A stretch of DNA of 64,000 nt, from contig NZ_JADCDB010000030.1 of the NCBI RefSeq assembly GCF_020252395.1, forward strand, positions 1 through 64,000, given 5' to 3'. Below the pieces are notes generated by a model, which was given only the letters and a program-made list of their open reading frames with translations, was not told where the DNA came from and did no database searches. How positions within the stretch are numbered: the stretch's first letter is position 1; every line of letters starts with the position of its first letter. Source of the stretch: Aestuariivirga sp. GTDB lineage: Bacteria; Pseudomonadota; Alphaproteobacteria; Rhizobiales; Aestuariivirgaceae. Position numbers and translations under genes: made by a program. This document shows, in pieces, positions 46,109 to 55,452 of this stretch.

Positions 46109-47131
46109 ATGCCGACTGACACCGCAAAGGCAAGGCCGGCCGACAACCGCGTGGCCCCGCCCTCCTGGCTCCGCCGCTACGGCTCGCAGCTCGGCATCAT
46201 CGGCGTGGGGCTGGCCATGTGGCTGGGCTTCGTGATGGCCGCGCCCGCCGTCTTCACCAATATCGACATCTACAAGGCCTTCGCCCAGACCACGCCGCAA
46301 TTCGGCATCATCGCGCTGGCGTTGACCTTCGTCGTCATCACCGGCGAGATCGACCTGTCCTTTCCCTCGATCATGGCGCTCGGCACGGCGGCCTTCTGCC
46401 TGCTCGCCCAGGCCGGCGTTCCCTGGCCCATTGCACTGCTCGGCGCCTTCGCCACGGGCGCCATCTGCGGCTGGATCAACGGCACGCTGGTGGCAAGGCT
46501 CAACATTCCCTCGCTCGTTATCACCATCGGCACCTCCTTCCTGTTCCGCGGCCTCGAACTCGTTCTGATGAACGGCACCGGCGTGCCGCTGACGGCCGAC
46601 AAGTACCCCGCCCTCCACGCCATCTTCCGCGAGCCGGTGTGGGGCGTTCCCGTGCAGACGCTGTGGATGATCGCCGTCGCCATCGTGCTGTGGGTGCTGC
46701 TCAACCGCTCGCGCTTCGGCGCGCATGTCTTTCTCGTCGGCGACAATCCCACATCGGCGCGGCTGATGGGCGTCGACGTCGTCAGCGTCAAGACGCGGGC
46801 CTTCGTGCTCACCGGCGTCATCGCCGTGCTTGCCGGAATCATGACCTCGATCTACGGCTATTATTTCTGGCCGACCACGGGCGACGGCTTCCTGCTCAAC
46901 ACCATCGCGTCGGTCTTCCTCGGCGGCACATCGGTGTTCGGCGGCACCGGCTCGATCGTCGGGTCCTTCGTCGCCTCCTATATCATCGGCGCGATCAACG
47001 CCGGCATCGTGTCGGCGGGCATCAACGCCTTCTACACGCAGCTGTGCTTCGGCCTCGTCATCGTCGTGTCGGTGGTGCTGCAGACCATCATCGAGCGCCG
47101 CATCCGCCGCCAGTCGATCACCGGGCGCTGA
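46109..47131 (+). CDS. Sugar ABC transporter permease (RbsC-like)
   Basis: ITGEIDLSFPSIMALGTAAFCLLAQ, GDNPTSARLMGVDVVSVKTRAFVLTGV, SVFLGGTSVFGGTGSIVGSFV. Confidence 0.9.
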   Translation: MPTDTAKARPADNRVAPPSWLRRYGSQLGIIGVGLAMWLGFVMAAPAVFTNIDIYKAFAQTTPQFGIIALALTFVVITGEIDLSFPSIMALGTAAFCLLAQAGVPWPIALLGAFATGAICGWINGTLVARLNIPSLVITIGTSFLFRGLELVLMNGTGVPLTADKYPALHAIFREPVWGVPVQTLWMIAVAIVLWVLLNRSRFGAHVFLVGDNPTSARLMGVDVVSVKTRAFVLTGVIAVLAGIMTSIYGYYFWPTTGDGFLLNTIASVFLGGTSVFGGTGSIVGSFVASYIIGAINAGIVSAGINAFYTQLCFGLVIVVSVVLQTIIERRIRRQSITGR

Positions 47132-47132
47132 C

Positions 47133-48296
47133 ATGAAGATCACGGCCGTCAAGAGCTTCTTGGTCAATGCGAAGCTCCGCAACTGGATTTTCGTGCGGGT
47201 GGAGACCGATGTGCCCGGCCTTTACGGCCTCGGCGAGGCGACGCTGGAGTTCCAGACGCGCGCGGTGGCCGGCGCCATCGGCGACCTGGCGCAGCTCATC
47301 ATGGGCGAGGACCCGCTAAACACCGAGCACCTGTGGCAGGTCATGTTTCGCCATCCCTTCTTCAAAGGCGGCATTGTCACCATGTCGGCGCTCTCCGGCA
47401 TCGACCAGGCGCTGCATGACATCAAGGCCAAGCACCTCGGGATTCCGCTGTGGCAGCTGCTCGGCGGCCTCTGCCGCAAGCGCCTTCGCATGTATGACCA
47501 TCTGGGCGGCGGCAATTCGGACGCGGTCTACAACTCCGCCGCCGTGGCCTCGTTCCGCGACAAGGCGGCGCAGTCGCGCGCCGACGGCTTCACCGCGGTG
47601 AAGATTCTCGCCGTCGGCAAAACCGCCCCGCTCGACGGGCTCGCCGCGCTGCGCGAGGCCGCGGCGCTGATGGCGGCGGCGCGCGAGGGCGGAGGCGATG
47701 ACATGGACATCATGGTCGATTTGCACGGCCGCACCACCGCAGCCATGGCGATCCAGTATGCGCAGGTGCTGGAGCCCTACCGGCCCTTCTTCATCGAGGA
47801 GCCCTGCCAGCCCGAGGATTGGCGCGGCACGGCCCGCGTGGCGCGCGCCACGCGCGTGCCCATCGCGGCGGGCGAGCGCCTCGTCCACCGCCACGAGTTC
47901 CTGCACCTGCTGCAGGCCGAAGCCATCGCCGTGGCGCAGCCCGACGTCTGCCATGCCGGCGGCCTCACCGAGGTGAAGCGCATTGCCGCGCTGTGCGATG
48001 CCTTCGGCGTTTCCATGGCGCCGCACAACCCGCTGGGCCCCATCGCCACCATGGTGAACATTCACCTCGGTTTCGCCACGCCCAACTTCCTGATCCAGGA
48101 AGTGATGCGCTCCGACGTGCCGTGGCGCGACGAGATCGTCTCCGGCGTCACCCCCATTATCGGCGGTTATGTCGAACCCAGCATGGCGCCCGGTACCGGT
48201 GTGGAAATCAATTTCGAGGCGGCGCAGAAATATCCCTTCGCCGAAGTGCAACCCATCCAGTGGCACCAGCACGACGGCAGCGTGGCGGACTGGTGA
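47133..48296 (+). CDS. Enolase-superfamily sugar-acid dehydratase (mandelate racemase/muconate lactonizing family)
   Basis: GLYGLGEATLEFQTRAVAGAIGDL, IMVDLHGRTTAAMAIQYAQVLEPYRPFFIEEPCQPEDW, AAGERLVHRHEF. Confidence 0.88.
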   Translation: MKITAVKSFLVNAKLRNWIFVRVETDVPGLYGLGEATLEFQTRAVAGAIGDLAQLIMGEDPLNTEHLWQVMFRHPFFKGGIVTMSALSGIDQALHDIKAKHLGIPLWQLLGGLCRKRLRMYDHLGGGNSDAVYNSAAVASFRDKAAQSRADGFTAVKILAVGKTAPLDGLAALREAAALMAAAREGGGDDMDIMVDLHGRTTAAMAIQYAQVLEPYRPFFIEEPCQPEDWRGTARVARATRVPIAAGERLVHRHEFLHLLQAEAIAVAQPDVCHAGGLTEVKRIAALCDAFGVSMAPHNPLGPIATMVNIHLGFATPNFLIQEVMRSDVPWRDEIVSGVTPIIGGYVEPSMAPGTGVEINFEAAQKYPFAEVQPIQWHQHDGSVADW

Positions 48297-49063
48297 TGGC
48301 GGGGAGACTCGAAGGCCAGCACGTGCTCGTCACCGGCGGCAGCCGGGGCATCGGCGCAGCCATCGTCGCGAAAGCGCTTGCCGAGGGCGCCAGCGTCAGC
48401 TTCATCGACATCGAGCAGACGACGGGGGAGGAGTTTCTCGCCTCTCTCGGGGCCGCGGGCCGCTGCCACTTCGGCGCCGGCAGCGTCACCTCCGCCGCCG
48501 ACATCGCGCGCGTCCATGATGCCGGTGTGGCCCGCTTCGGCCCGGTCACCGGCCTCGTCAACAATGCCGGGCGTAATTCCTATGCCGACCCGGTGGCCAT
48601 GACCGAGGCCGACTGGGATGACGTCTTCGCGGTCGACCTCAAGGCCGCCTGGCTGGTGGCCCGCCAGGTGCTGCCCGGCATGATCGCGGCCCGGCGCGGC
48701 AGCATCGTCAATATCGCCTCGATCCATGCCGACATGACCTATCCCGGCTTCTTCCCCTATGCCGCGGCGAAGTCCGGCCTCGTGGGCCTCACCCGCTCGC
48801 TGGCGCTCGACATGGGCAAGCACCAGATCAGGGTCAACGCGCTGTCGCCGGGCTATACAGAAACCTTCCTGGTGAAGGAGTTCTTCGAAAAACACGACGC
48901 CGCGCTGCGCCAGAAGGTGCTGGACGTGCACCCCATGGGCCGCATGGGCTCACCGGCGGAAATCGCCAATTGCGTGGCCTTTCTGCTGTCGGACGAGGCC
49001 TCCTTCGTCACCGGCGCCAACTGGCGCGCGGATGGCGGCTTGAGCGCGCGCTTCGCCGGCTGA
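48296..49063 (+). CDS. SDR family oxidoreductase
   Basis: HVLVTGGSRGIGAAIVAKAL, NNAGRN, IVNIASIHADMTYPGFFPYAAAKSGLVGLTRSLALDM. Confidence 0.9.
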   Translation: MAGRLEGQHVLVTGGSRGIGAAIVAKALAEGASVSFIDIEQTTGEEFLASLGAAGRCHFGAGSVTSAADIARVHDAGVARFGPVTGLVNNAGRNSYADPVAMTEADWDDVFAVDLKAAWLVARQVLPGMIAARRGSIVNIASIHADMTYPGFFPYAAAKSGLVGLTRSLALDMGKHQIRVNALSPGYTETFLVKEFFEKHDAALRQKVLDVHPMGRMGSPAEIANCVAFLLSDEASFVTGANWRADGGLSARFAG

Positions 49064-49313
49064 GGCTTGGCGTCAGCGCCGCGGCCCGGAACAGCGCGGC
49101 GCTCCTGTTCGGGCGGAGGAAGACACTCGCGCGCTCCTCCTGTCAAGCGCAGCGGGGCGCGGCTCGCTTGCGCGGTGGATCGTCCTTGAGCGGCACCCGG
49201 GCCTCTTGCTCGAATTGCTTCTTGCGCTTGGGGTTGAAGGCATGGACGAGCACCGCCACGAAGGCGGCCGGCGCCGCCCATACCCACCAGGCCGGGAGGA
49301 TGTTATGCATCAT
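49061..49313. repeat. Direct repeat copy 2 (77 bp internal deletion relative to copy 1)
   Basis: See copy 1; lengths 330 vs 253 bp differ by exactly the 77 bp absent between GCGCG microhomologies. Confidence 0.9.
49143..49313 (-). CDS. CcoQ-like small membrane protein, copy 2 (56 aa)
   Basis: MMHNILPAWWVWAAPAAFVAVLVHAFNPKRKKQFEQEARVPLKDDPPRKRAAPRCA; differs from copy 1 by Arg to Pro. Confidence 0.6.
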   Translation of the reverse strand: MMHNILPAWWVWAAPAAFVAVLVHAFNPKRKKQFEQEARVPLKDDPPRKRAAPRCA

Positions 49314-49339
49314 CATTTCCTCTCTTCGCGGCAGGCCGA

Positions 49340-49738
49340 TTACCGGAAAACATAGATACGCTGCAGCATGAACGCCGTTGCGACCGTCGGCATGGCTGCA
49401 AGCAGGCCTGAAACATATGGCCCCAAGCCGAAATGCATGAGCAGCGAGATGATGCCAAGGTTCACGGCATAGAGAAGCATCCAGACCGCGACAAAACGGA
49501 AGAAACGGCCGCGCAGTGTGCTCAGGAAGACCAGGCGGCCAAGCGTCACAAAGCTGAGGCAAATGCCAAATGCGAGAGCGCCGAAGCTCGCGAGGGCGAC
49601 AGGCAGGCCTATCCACGTGAGCAGCGCATAGACGGCGAAACTGCTTGCGGTGTTGAACGAGCCGACGAGCGCATAGCGGATGATCTGCGGGGAAAGACTG
49701 TGGCGCGCCAATCCTGTCTTGCCGTCATTCTCAGCCAA
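49340..49738 (-). CDS. GtrA family membrane protein
   Basis: IIRYALVGSFNTASSFAVYALLTWIGLPVALASFGALAFGICLSFVTLGRLVF; TTG start assumed (ATG alternative at 49759). Confidence 0.75.
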   Translation of the reverse strand: MAENDGKTGLARHSLSPQIIRYALVGSFNTASSFAVYALLTWIGLPVALASFGALAFGICLSFVTLGRLVFLSTLRGRFFRFVAVWMLLYAVNLGIISLLMHFGLGPYVSGLLAAMPTVATAFMLQRIYVFR

Positions 49739-50540
49739 GGCGGGACACCAGCCGCTCATAAGCGCCAAACAAGCGCCTTTGCTGGCCCACGCTCCAGCAG
49801 CGCAGCCGGATTTGCGCGCGAAGCACAGGCGAAATCCGCATCCCATGCTTTGAAGCCAGTCGAAGATACTCATCGGCGGCGCCACCGAGCCAGCCCCAGG
49901 TACTGTTGCCAGCATGATAGCGATTGGCGATCAAGGCGCGCGGAATATGCCAGGCCGGCTGGAGCCTGGAAATCCGCCATGAGAGATCCAGATCCGGGCC
50001 ATAGCGGAAGGCGGGATCATACCGGTGAGGGCCGAGGGCGCTCCTGCGGACGAGCAAGGGGATGCCGAACATGTTGCGCGTCTTGAATATCGATTGGCGG
50101 CCTGCCTCGTCGGCGTCGAAACGGCCCGTGCGATGGAAGCGGCGCGTTGCAAGCCTACGGCGTTTTTCGCCGACATAGGCCAGATCGCAGTAAACGGCGG
50201 AAACGTCGCTATTGGCCTCCAGCACCGCACGTGCCGAGGATATGGCATCTGGCGCATTCAGATAGTCGTCGTGGGAGAGGACCATGTAAAAGGGATCTTC
50301 AACCCGGTCGAGGAGACCGTTGAAGTTCTCGACCATCGAAACCAGCGCGGGCTGACGGATCACCTCCAGCGGAAGGCGCTGCTTCCACGCCTCCAGTATG
50401 TCGGCCGTGCGGTCAGTCGATGCGTTGTCGCTGACGAGGACCCTGTCGGCCGGGCAGGTTTGCATGGCAATGGAGGCCAGCGCCTGTTCAAGATAATTGT
50501 CGCCATTCCGGACTGGTATACAGATGGTTACACGGGTCAT
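49731..50540 (-). CDS. Glycosyltransferase family 2
   Basis: MTRVTICIPVRNGDNYLEQALASIAMQTCPADRVLVSDNASTDRTADIL. Confidence 0.88.
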   Translation of the reverse strand: MTRVTICIPVRNGDNYLEQALASIAMQTCPADRVLVSDNASTDRTADILEAWKQRLPLEVIRQPALVSMVENFNGLLDRVEDPFYMVLSHDDYLNAPDAISSARAVLEANSDVSAVYCDLAYVGEKRRRLATRRFHRTGRFDADEAGRQSIFKTRNMFGIPLLVRRSALGPHRYDPAFRYGPDLDLSWRISRLQPAWHIPRALIANRYHAGNSTWGWLGGAADEYLRLASKHGMRISPVLRAQIRLRCWSVGQQRRLFGAYERLVSRLG

Positions 50541-50605
50541 GGGCCTTCTTTCATGCCCCGTCCGCTTAACGCAATTTGCTTGAACATACAAGCATTTGGC
50601 TGCGT

Positions 50606-51565
50606 CTAATGACCAACCCGGGGTTGGCGATCCCTGTCGTGATCTTGCCGGAGTACGTAGAGAGGCCGCTCCTTAACCTGCGAGAATATCCGTCCCACAT
50701 AGAGGCCGACAATGCCCATGGTCATCAGGTTGATGCCACCCAGAAGGGAAAGGATCACGACGGTCGAAGCCCAGCCCTGCACGGTGGCGTCATGCAACAG
50801 CCAGTTGATGATCACGATGATGCCATAGGCGAGCGCTGCAAGAGAAACCGCGGTTCCGAACCAGAACGCCATGCGGAGCGGTGCGTCGGAAAAGCCAATG
50901 ATGCCGCTCAACGCAAGCCGGATCATCTTGATCAGCGGGTATTTCGTCTTTCCTGCATGGCGGCCTTGGCGAACATATTCTACGTAGGTTTGGCGGAAAC
51001 CCAGCCAGCTGATCATGCCGCGGACGAACCTGTCCTGCTCGCGCATGGACCGGAAGGATTCCACGACCTGACGGTCGAGCAGGCGGAAGTCGCCGACGTC
51101 CGGGTCAATTCCGACCGAGCTGAAACGGCGCAGAATGCGATAATAGATGTAGGCGGAAAGCCGCTTGAACAGCGTTTCGTTTTCCCGGCGGCTTCTCCTT
51201 CCCGAGACGATTTCCCAACCCTCTTTCCACTTGCCTATCATGGCAAGGACCACCTCCGGCGGATCCTGGAGATCCGCATCCATCACGATCACCGCGTCGC
51301 CCGATGCATGGTCCAGCCCAGCCGTTATGGCGATTTGGTGGCCGAAGTTGCGCGACATGCGCAACAGACGGTAGCGCGGGTCGTGCCGCGCCTTCTCCCG
51401 CAGCATGAATGCCGAGTCATCACGGCTGCCGTCATCGACAAGCAGGACCTCGACGCTGCCGTCAAGCTGGGCGATCAGCTTGTCAAGCCGGAGAATGAGC
51501 TCCGGAATCACTTCCGCCTCGTTGAAGATCGGAATGACGATACTGTAACGGATGTTGTCAGCCAT
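50606..51565 (-). CDS. Polyprenyl-phosphate glycosyltransferase family 2 (GtrB/DPM1-like, two C-terminal TM helices)
   Basis: YSIVIPIFNEAEVIPELILRLDKLI, VIVMDADLQDPPEVVLAMIGKWKEGWEIVSGRRSRRENE. Confidence 0.9.
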   Translation of the reverse strand: MADNIRYSIVIPIFNEAEVIPELILRLDKLIAQLDGSVEVLLVDDGSRDDSAFMLREKARHDPRYRLLRMSRNFGHQIAITAGLDHASGDAVIVMDADLQDPPEVVLAMIGKWKEGWEIVSGRRSRRENETLFKRLSAYIYYRILRRFSSVGIDPDVGDFRLLDRQVVESFRSMREQDRFVRGMISWLGFRQTYVEYVRQGRHAGKTKYPLIKMIRLALSGIIGFSDAPLRMAFWFGTAVSLAALAYGIIVIINWLLHDATVQGWASTVVILSLLGGINLMTMGIVGLYVGRIFSQVKERPLYVLRQDHDRDRQPRVGH

Positions 51566-51804
51566 TTTCCTTCCGTCACGCCCCTTTCCCGGAACGCGCC
51601 GCGATCAGCCTAAGCGGTTGCCGGTTCCATATTGGTTAAGGTTTCGGCTGCCGGATGCGCGCTGGAACTATGCCGTCGCCCAAGGCTTGCGGTTGCACGG
51701 GCGCGGCAGGCAGGCTTTAAGGATTGATAGGCGATCGTTACGGTTTTATAAGGCCGTCCGGCGAGTGACGGATGGCGGATCGGGGAATCTGGGCAGATGA
51801 TGCG

Positions 51805-52572
51805 ATGAAGGCGGTGATCTTGGCGGGGGGCTACGGTACCCGCATCTCCGAAGAATCCACGCTCCGGCCGAAGCCCATGGTGGAGATCGGAGGCCGGCCC
51901 ATCCTGTGGCATGTCATGAAGATATATGCCGCTCACGGCATCACCGATTTCGTCATTTGCCTCGGCTACAAGGGATATGTCATCAAGGAGTTCTTCGCCA
52001 ATTACTACCTGCATGGCGCGGACGTAACGGTGGACACCAGTACAGGCTCCATGGAGTTCCACGAGGCGGTAACGGAACCCTGGCGGGTGACGTTGTCGGA
52101 AACCGGACTCGACACGATGACGGGCGGCCGGCTCCGAAGGGTGACGCGCTATCTGGGCGACGGTCCGTTCTGCATGACCTACGGCGATGGCGTGAGCAAT
52201 GTCGATATTGGCAAGCTCATCGCATTTCACAAGAACCACGGCAAGGCAGCCACGCTGACTGCCGTAAACCCGCCCGGACGTTTCGGGTCCCTCGACCTCA
52301 AGAGTTCGCGAGTGGAGCGTTTCACGGAGAAACCCCCCGGAGACGGCACATACATCAGTGGCGGCTTCTTTGTCCTCGAACGCCGCGCGCTGGATGCCAT
52401 CGAGGATGACCAGACTGTCTGGGAACGTGGCCCTCTCGAAAAGCTCACCGCGGCCGGAGAATTGATGGCCTATCGTCACGATGGTTTCTGGCAGCCTATG
52501 GATACGCTGCGCGACAAGCAGCATCTCGAAACCCTGTGGCAGTCGGGACAGGCGCCCTGGAAGATATGGTAG
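51805..52572 (+). CDS. rfbF: Glucose-1-phosphate cytidylyltransferase
   Basis: [67 protein letters not shown]. Confidence 0.92.
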   Translation: MKAVILAGGYGTRISEESTLRPKPMVEIGGRPILWHVMKIYAAHGITDFVICLGYKGYVIKEFFANYYLHGADVTVDTSTGSMEFHEAVTEPWRVTLSETGLDTMTGGRLRRVTRYLGDGPFCMTYGDGVSNVDIGKLIAFHKNHGKAATLTAVNPPGRFGSLDLKSSRVERFTEKPPGDGTYISGGFFVLERRALDAIEDDQTVWERGPLEKLTAAGELMAYRHDGFWQPMDTLRDKQHLETLWQSGQAPWKIW

Positions 52573-53648
52573 GCAGGCTTCCCGATGCGAATTTCTGGGA
52601 GGGCCGGCGCGTTCTGTTGACAGGACACACCGGCTTCAAGGGCGCGTGGCTCGCGCTGTGGCTGAAGCGCCTTGGCGCCGTGATCAGCGCTGTCGCGCTG
52701 CCGCCGCCTGCGGGACCGTCACTCGCCAACGCAGCGCGTGCCGATGAAGCCTGTTCAGGGATCATGCTCGACATTCGCGATGCCGCGGCGCTTGCTCATG
52801 CCGTGCGCGAGAGCAGGCCTTCCGTCGTGTTCCACCTCGCGGCGCAGGCGCTCGTACGCCAGTCACTGGCGGACCCGCGACAGACATTCGAAACCAATGT
52901 GAACGGAACGCTCAATCTTCTCGAGGGCGTGAGAAACGCGGAGGGCATCGACGCTGCGGTCTTCGTCACGAGCGACAAGGTCTATCTGAACGACGGACGC
53001 GAGCGGCCGTATCGTGAAGATGACGCGCTAGGCGGCAAGGATCCCTACTCAGCATCCAAGGCGGCCTGCGAGATTGTCATCAGGAGCTATGCGGAATGCT
53101 TCTTCCCCACCGGGCGGCCGGCAATTGCGACGGCAAGGGCGGGCAACGTGATCGGCGGCGGCGACTTCGCTGTCGACCGGATTGTGCCAGACTGCGTTCG
53201 TGCCGCGGCTGGCAATAGGTCCATCCTGCTGCGCCACCCCCGTTCGGTGCGGCCCTGGCAGCATGTGCTTGACTGCCTGTGCGGATATCTCCTCTTTGCG
53301 GAGACGCTTGTCAGCGCCCCGGCAGGCCTGCCGCGCGCGCTCAACTTCGGGCCCGGCGGCAGACGCGCAGTGACCGTGGAATCGATCGCAATTGCCATGC
53401 GGGACGCGCTCGGTTCGTCATCGCAGATCACCCATGCGGCGCAGCACGACGATCGCGAATCGGGCCTTCTCCTGCTTAACAGCGATCTTGCCCGCAGCAG
53501 CCTTGGCTGGCAGGACCGGCTTCCGGCCGATCTCGCCATTGCATGGACTGCCGGCTGGTACCGGCAGTGGTCCGAAGGCAAGGACATGCGGGCGCTGACT
53601 CTCGCGCAAATCGAGGGCTATGGCGCGATACGGGAGCATGCTGAATGA
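52566..53648 (+). CDS. rfbG: CDP-glucose 4,6-dehydratase
   Basis: [76 protein letters not shown]. Confidence 0.9.
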   Translation: MVGRLPDANFWEGRRVLLTGHTGFKGAWLALWLKRLGAVISAVALPPPAGPSLANAARADEACSGIMLDIRDAAALAHAVRESRPSVVFHLAAQALVRQSLADPRQTFETNVNGTLNLLEGVRNAEGIDAAVFVTSDKVYLNDGRERPYREDDALGGKDPYSASKAACEIVIRSYAECFFPTGRPAIATARAGNVIGGGDFAVDRIVPDCVRAAAGNRSILLRHPRSVRPWQHVLDCLCGYLLFAETLVSAPAGLPRALNFGPGGRRAVTVESIAIAMRDALGSSSQITHAAQHDDRESGLLLLNSDLARSSLGWQDRLPADLAIAWTAGWYRQWSEGKDMRALTLAQIEGYGAIREHAE

Positions 53649-54877
53649 GCGTGCCCTGCCGCTATTGCCAATCGCCTCTGGCTCTCGAACTTATTGATCT
53701 CGGCCAGCAGCCGCTTGCCAACAGCTATCTCGAACCCAGCCCTGCTGCCATCGCAGCAGAACCGCGCTTTCCGCTGCGCATCATGATCTGTGAGGCCTGC
53801 TACCTCGTCCAGGTCGAGGAGAGCATTCCGGCTGAGACAATATTCGACGCGAACTATGCCTATTTCTCGTCCTATTCGTCCTCATGGGTTGCCCATGCCA
53901 AGCGATTCACCGATGAGGCGGCCCAACGCTTCGTGCTGGGGCCGGACTCAATGGTCATCGAGATCGCGTCAAACGACGGTTATTTGCTTCAGCACTTTGT
54001 CGCCCGGAACATTCCCTGCCTTGGCATAGAGCCCGCCGGAAATTGCGCGGAAGCCGCGCAGGCCCGTGGCGTTGAGACCATGGTGGCCTTCTTCAACCGC
54101 GATACGGCGCGGCACCTCGCCGGCACGGGAATCAGGGCTGATCTGATGATTGCCAACAATGTACTGGCCCACGTACCGGACATCAGCGGTTTCGTGGCGG
54201 GTTTTCCGCTGGTGTTGAAGCCGCAGGGTGTCGCCTGTTTCGAATTTCCCCACCTTCTAAGCATGATTTCCGGCTGCCAGTTCGACACGATCTATCACGA
54301 GCACTATTCCTATCTGTCGCTGACCATCGTGGACCGCATCCTGAAACAGAACGGAATGCGCATCTTCGATGTCGAGAAATTATCCACGCATGGCGGCAGC
54401 CTGCGCGTCTTTGTCTGCCTTCAAGGCGCAGACCACGATGAAACCGCGCGTGTGGCTGCGCTCCGGCAGGATGAAACGGCAGCCGCACTCGATCAGCCCC
54501 GCGGCTACCGTGATTTTGCGTCACGGGCACGGCTCATGCGCGATGACCTGCTGGACTATCTGGCCGCGATCCGGAAGCGCGGCGAGCACGTCGCTGCCTA
54601 TGGCGCGGCGGCCAAGGGAAACACCTTCCTGAACTATTGCGGCGTAGGGCCCGCCGATATCGGCTTCGCTGTCGACCGCAATCCCCGGAAGCAAGGAAAG
54701 CTGCTGCCGGGCTCCCACATTCCCGTCGCACCTCCGGATCTCTTGCGGACGGCGCGTCCAAAAGCCATTCTTATCCTGCCGTGGAACCTCGTCGGGGAAA
54801 TCGCTGCCGAACATGCCTATGTGCGCGAATGGGGTGGCCACTTCGTTGTTGCATCGCCGAAGCTGCGGCAGTTGTGA
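53645..54877 (+). CDS. Class I SAM-dependent sugar C-methyltransferase (zinc-binding N-terminus)
   Basis: CRYCQSPLALELIDLGQQPLANSYL, CEACYLVQVEE, VIEIASNDGYLLQHF, YHEHYSYLSLTIVDRILKQNGMRIFDVEKLSTHGGSLRVFV. Confidence 0.9.
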   Translation: MSVPCRYCQSPLALELIDLGQQPLANSYLEPSPAAIAAEPRFPLRIMICEACYLVQVEESIPAETIFDANYAYFSSYSSSWVAHAKRFTDEAAQRFVLGPDSMVIEIASNDGYLLQHFVARNIPCLGIEPAGNCAEAAQARGVETMVAFFNRDTARHLAGTGIRADLMIANNVLAHVPDISGFVAGFPLVLKPQGVACFEFPHLLSMISGCQFDTIYHEHYSYLSLTIVDRILKQNGMRIFDVEKLSTHGGSLRVFVCLQGADHDETARVAALRQDETAAALDQPRGYRDFASRARLMRDDLLDYLAAIRKRGEHVAAYGAAAKGNTFLNYCGVGPADIGFAVDRNPRKQGKLLPGSHIPVAPPDLLRTARPKAILILPWNLVGEIAAEHAYVREWGGHFVVASPKLRQL

Positions 54878-54878
54878 C

Positions 54879-55433
54879 ATGAGGATATCCGCCGTGTCCA
54901 TCCCCGGCCTCGCTGTCGTGACGGCTGACACCGCAAAGGATGAGCGCGGCGCCTTTACGAGATTCTATTGTGGCGAGACCTTCGCAGCCGCCGGGCTTGG
55001 CTTCACGCCCATGCAGGTCAATCTGTCACGCAACCCGGCGCGGCACACATTGCGGGGCATGCATTATCAGGATCCGCCCAGGGCGGAAGCAAAGCTTGTG
55101 CATGTGACGCGCGGCGCCATCTATGACGTGGCGCTGGATCTGCGGCCAACCAGCGCCACATATTGCCGCTGGTTCGGCATCCGGCTTGATGCAACTTCAT
55201 CGGCCGGGATTTTCATTCCCGAAGGCTTCGCGCATGGCTACATCACGCTGGAACCCGATTCCGACGTGCTCTACCACATGGGACGCATCTTCGAGCCTGG
55301 CTTCGGCAAGGGTGTTCGCTGGAACGATCCCACCTTCGCGATCGACTGGCCTGCGCACCCGGCGGTCATCTCCGAACGCGATGCCCATTACCCTGACTAC
55401 GCCGGCCAAGACGGGCCGGAGACCGCGGATTGA
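54879..55433 (+). CDS. rfbC: dTDP-4-dehydrorhamnose 3,5-epimerase family protein
   Basis: DERGAFTRFYCGETFAAAGL, QVNLSRNPARHTLRGMHYQDPPRAEAKLVHVTRGAIYDVALDLR, FIPEGFAHGY. Confidence 0.9.
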   Translation: MRISAVSIPGLAVVTADTAKDERGAFTRFYCGETFAAAGLGFTPMQVNLSRNPARHTLRGMHYQDPPRAEAKLVHVTRGAIYDVALDLRPTSATYCRWFGIRLDATSSAGIFIPEGFAHGYITLEPDSDVLYHMGRIFEPGFGKGVRWNDPTFAIDWPAHPAVISERDAHYPDYAGQDGPETAD

Positions 55434-55452
55434 TCCGCCGCCGGCCGGCCGG

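Noticed and set aside
45314-47182. 622-aa minus-strand ORF
   Set aside because: Antisense to the sugar ABC ATPase and permease genes, which have clear motifs.
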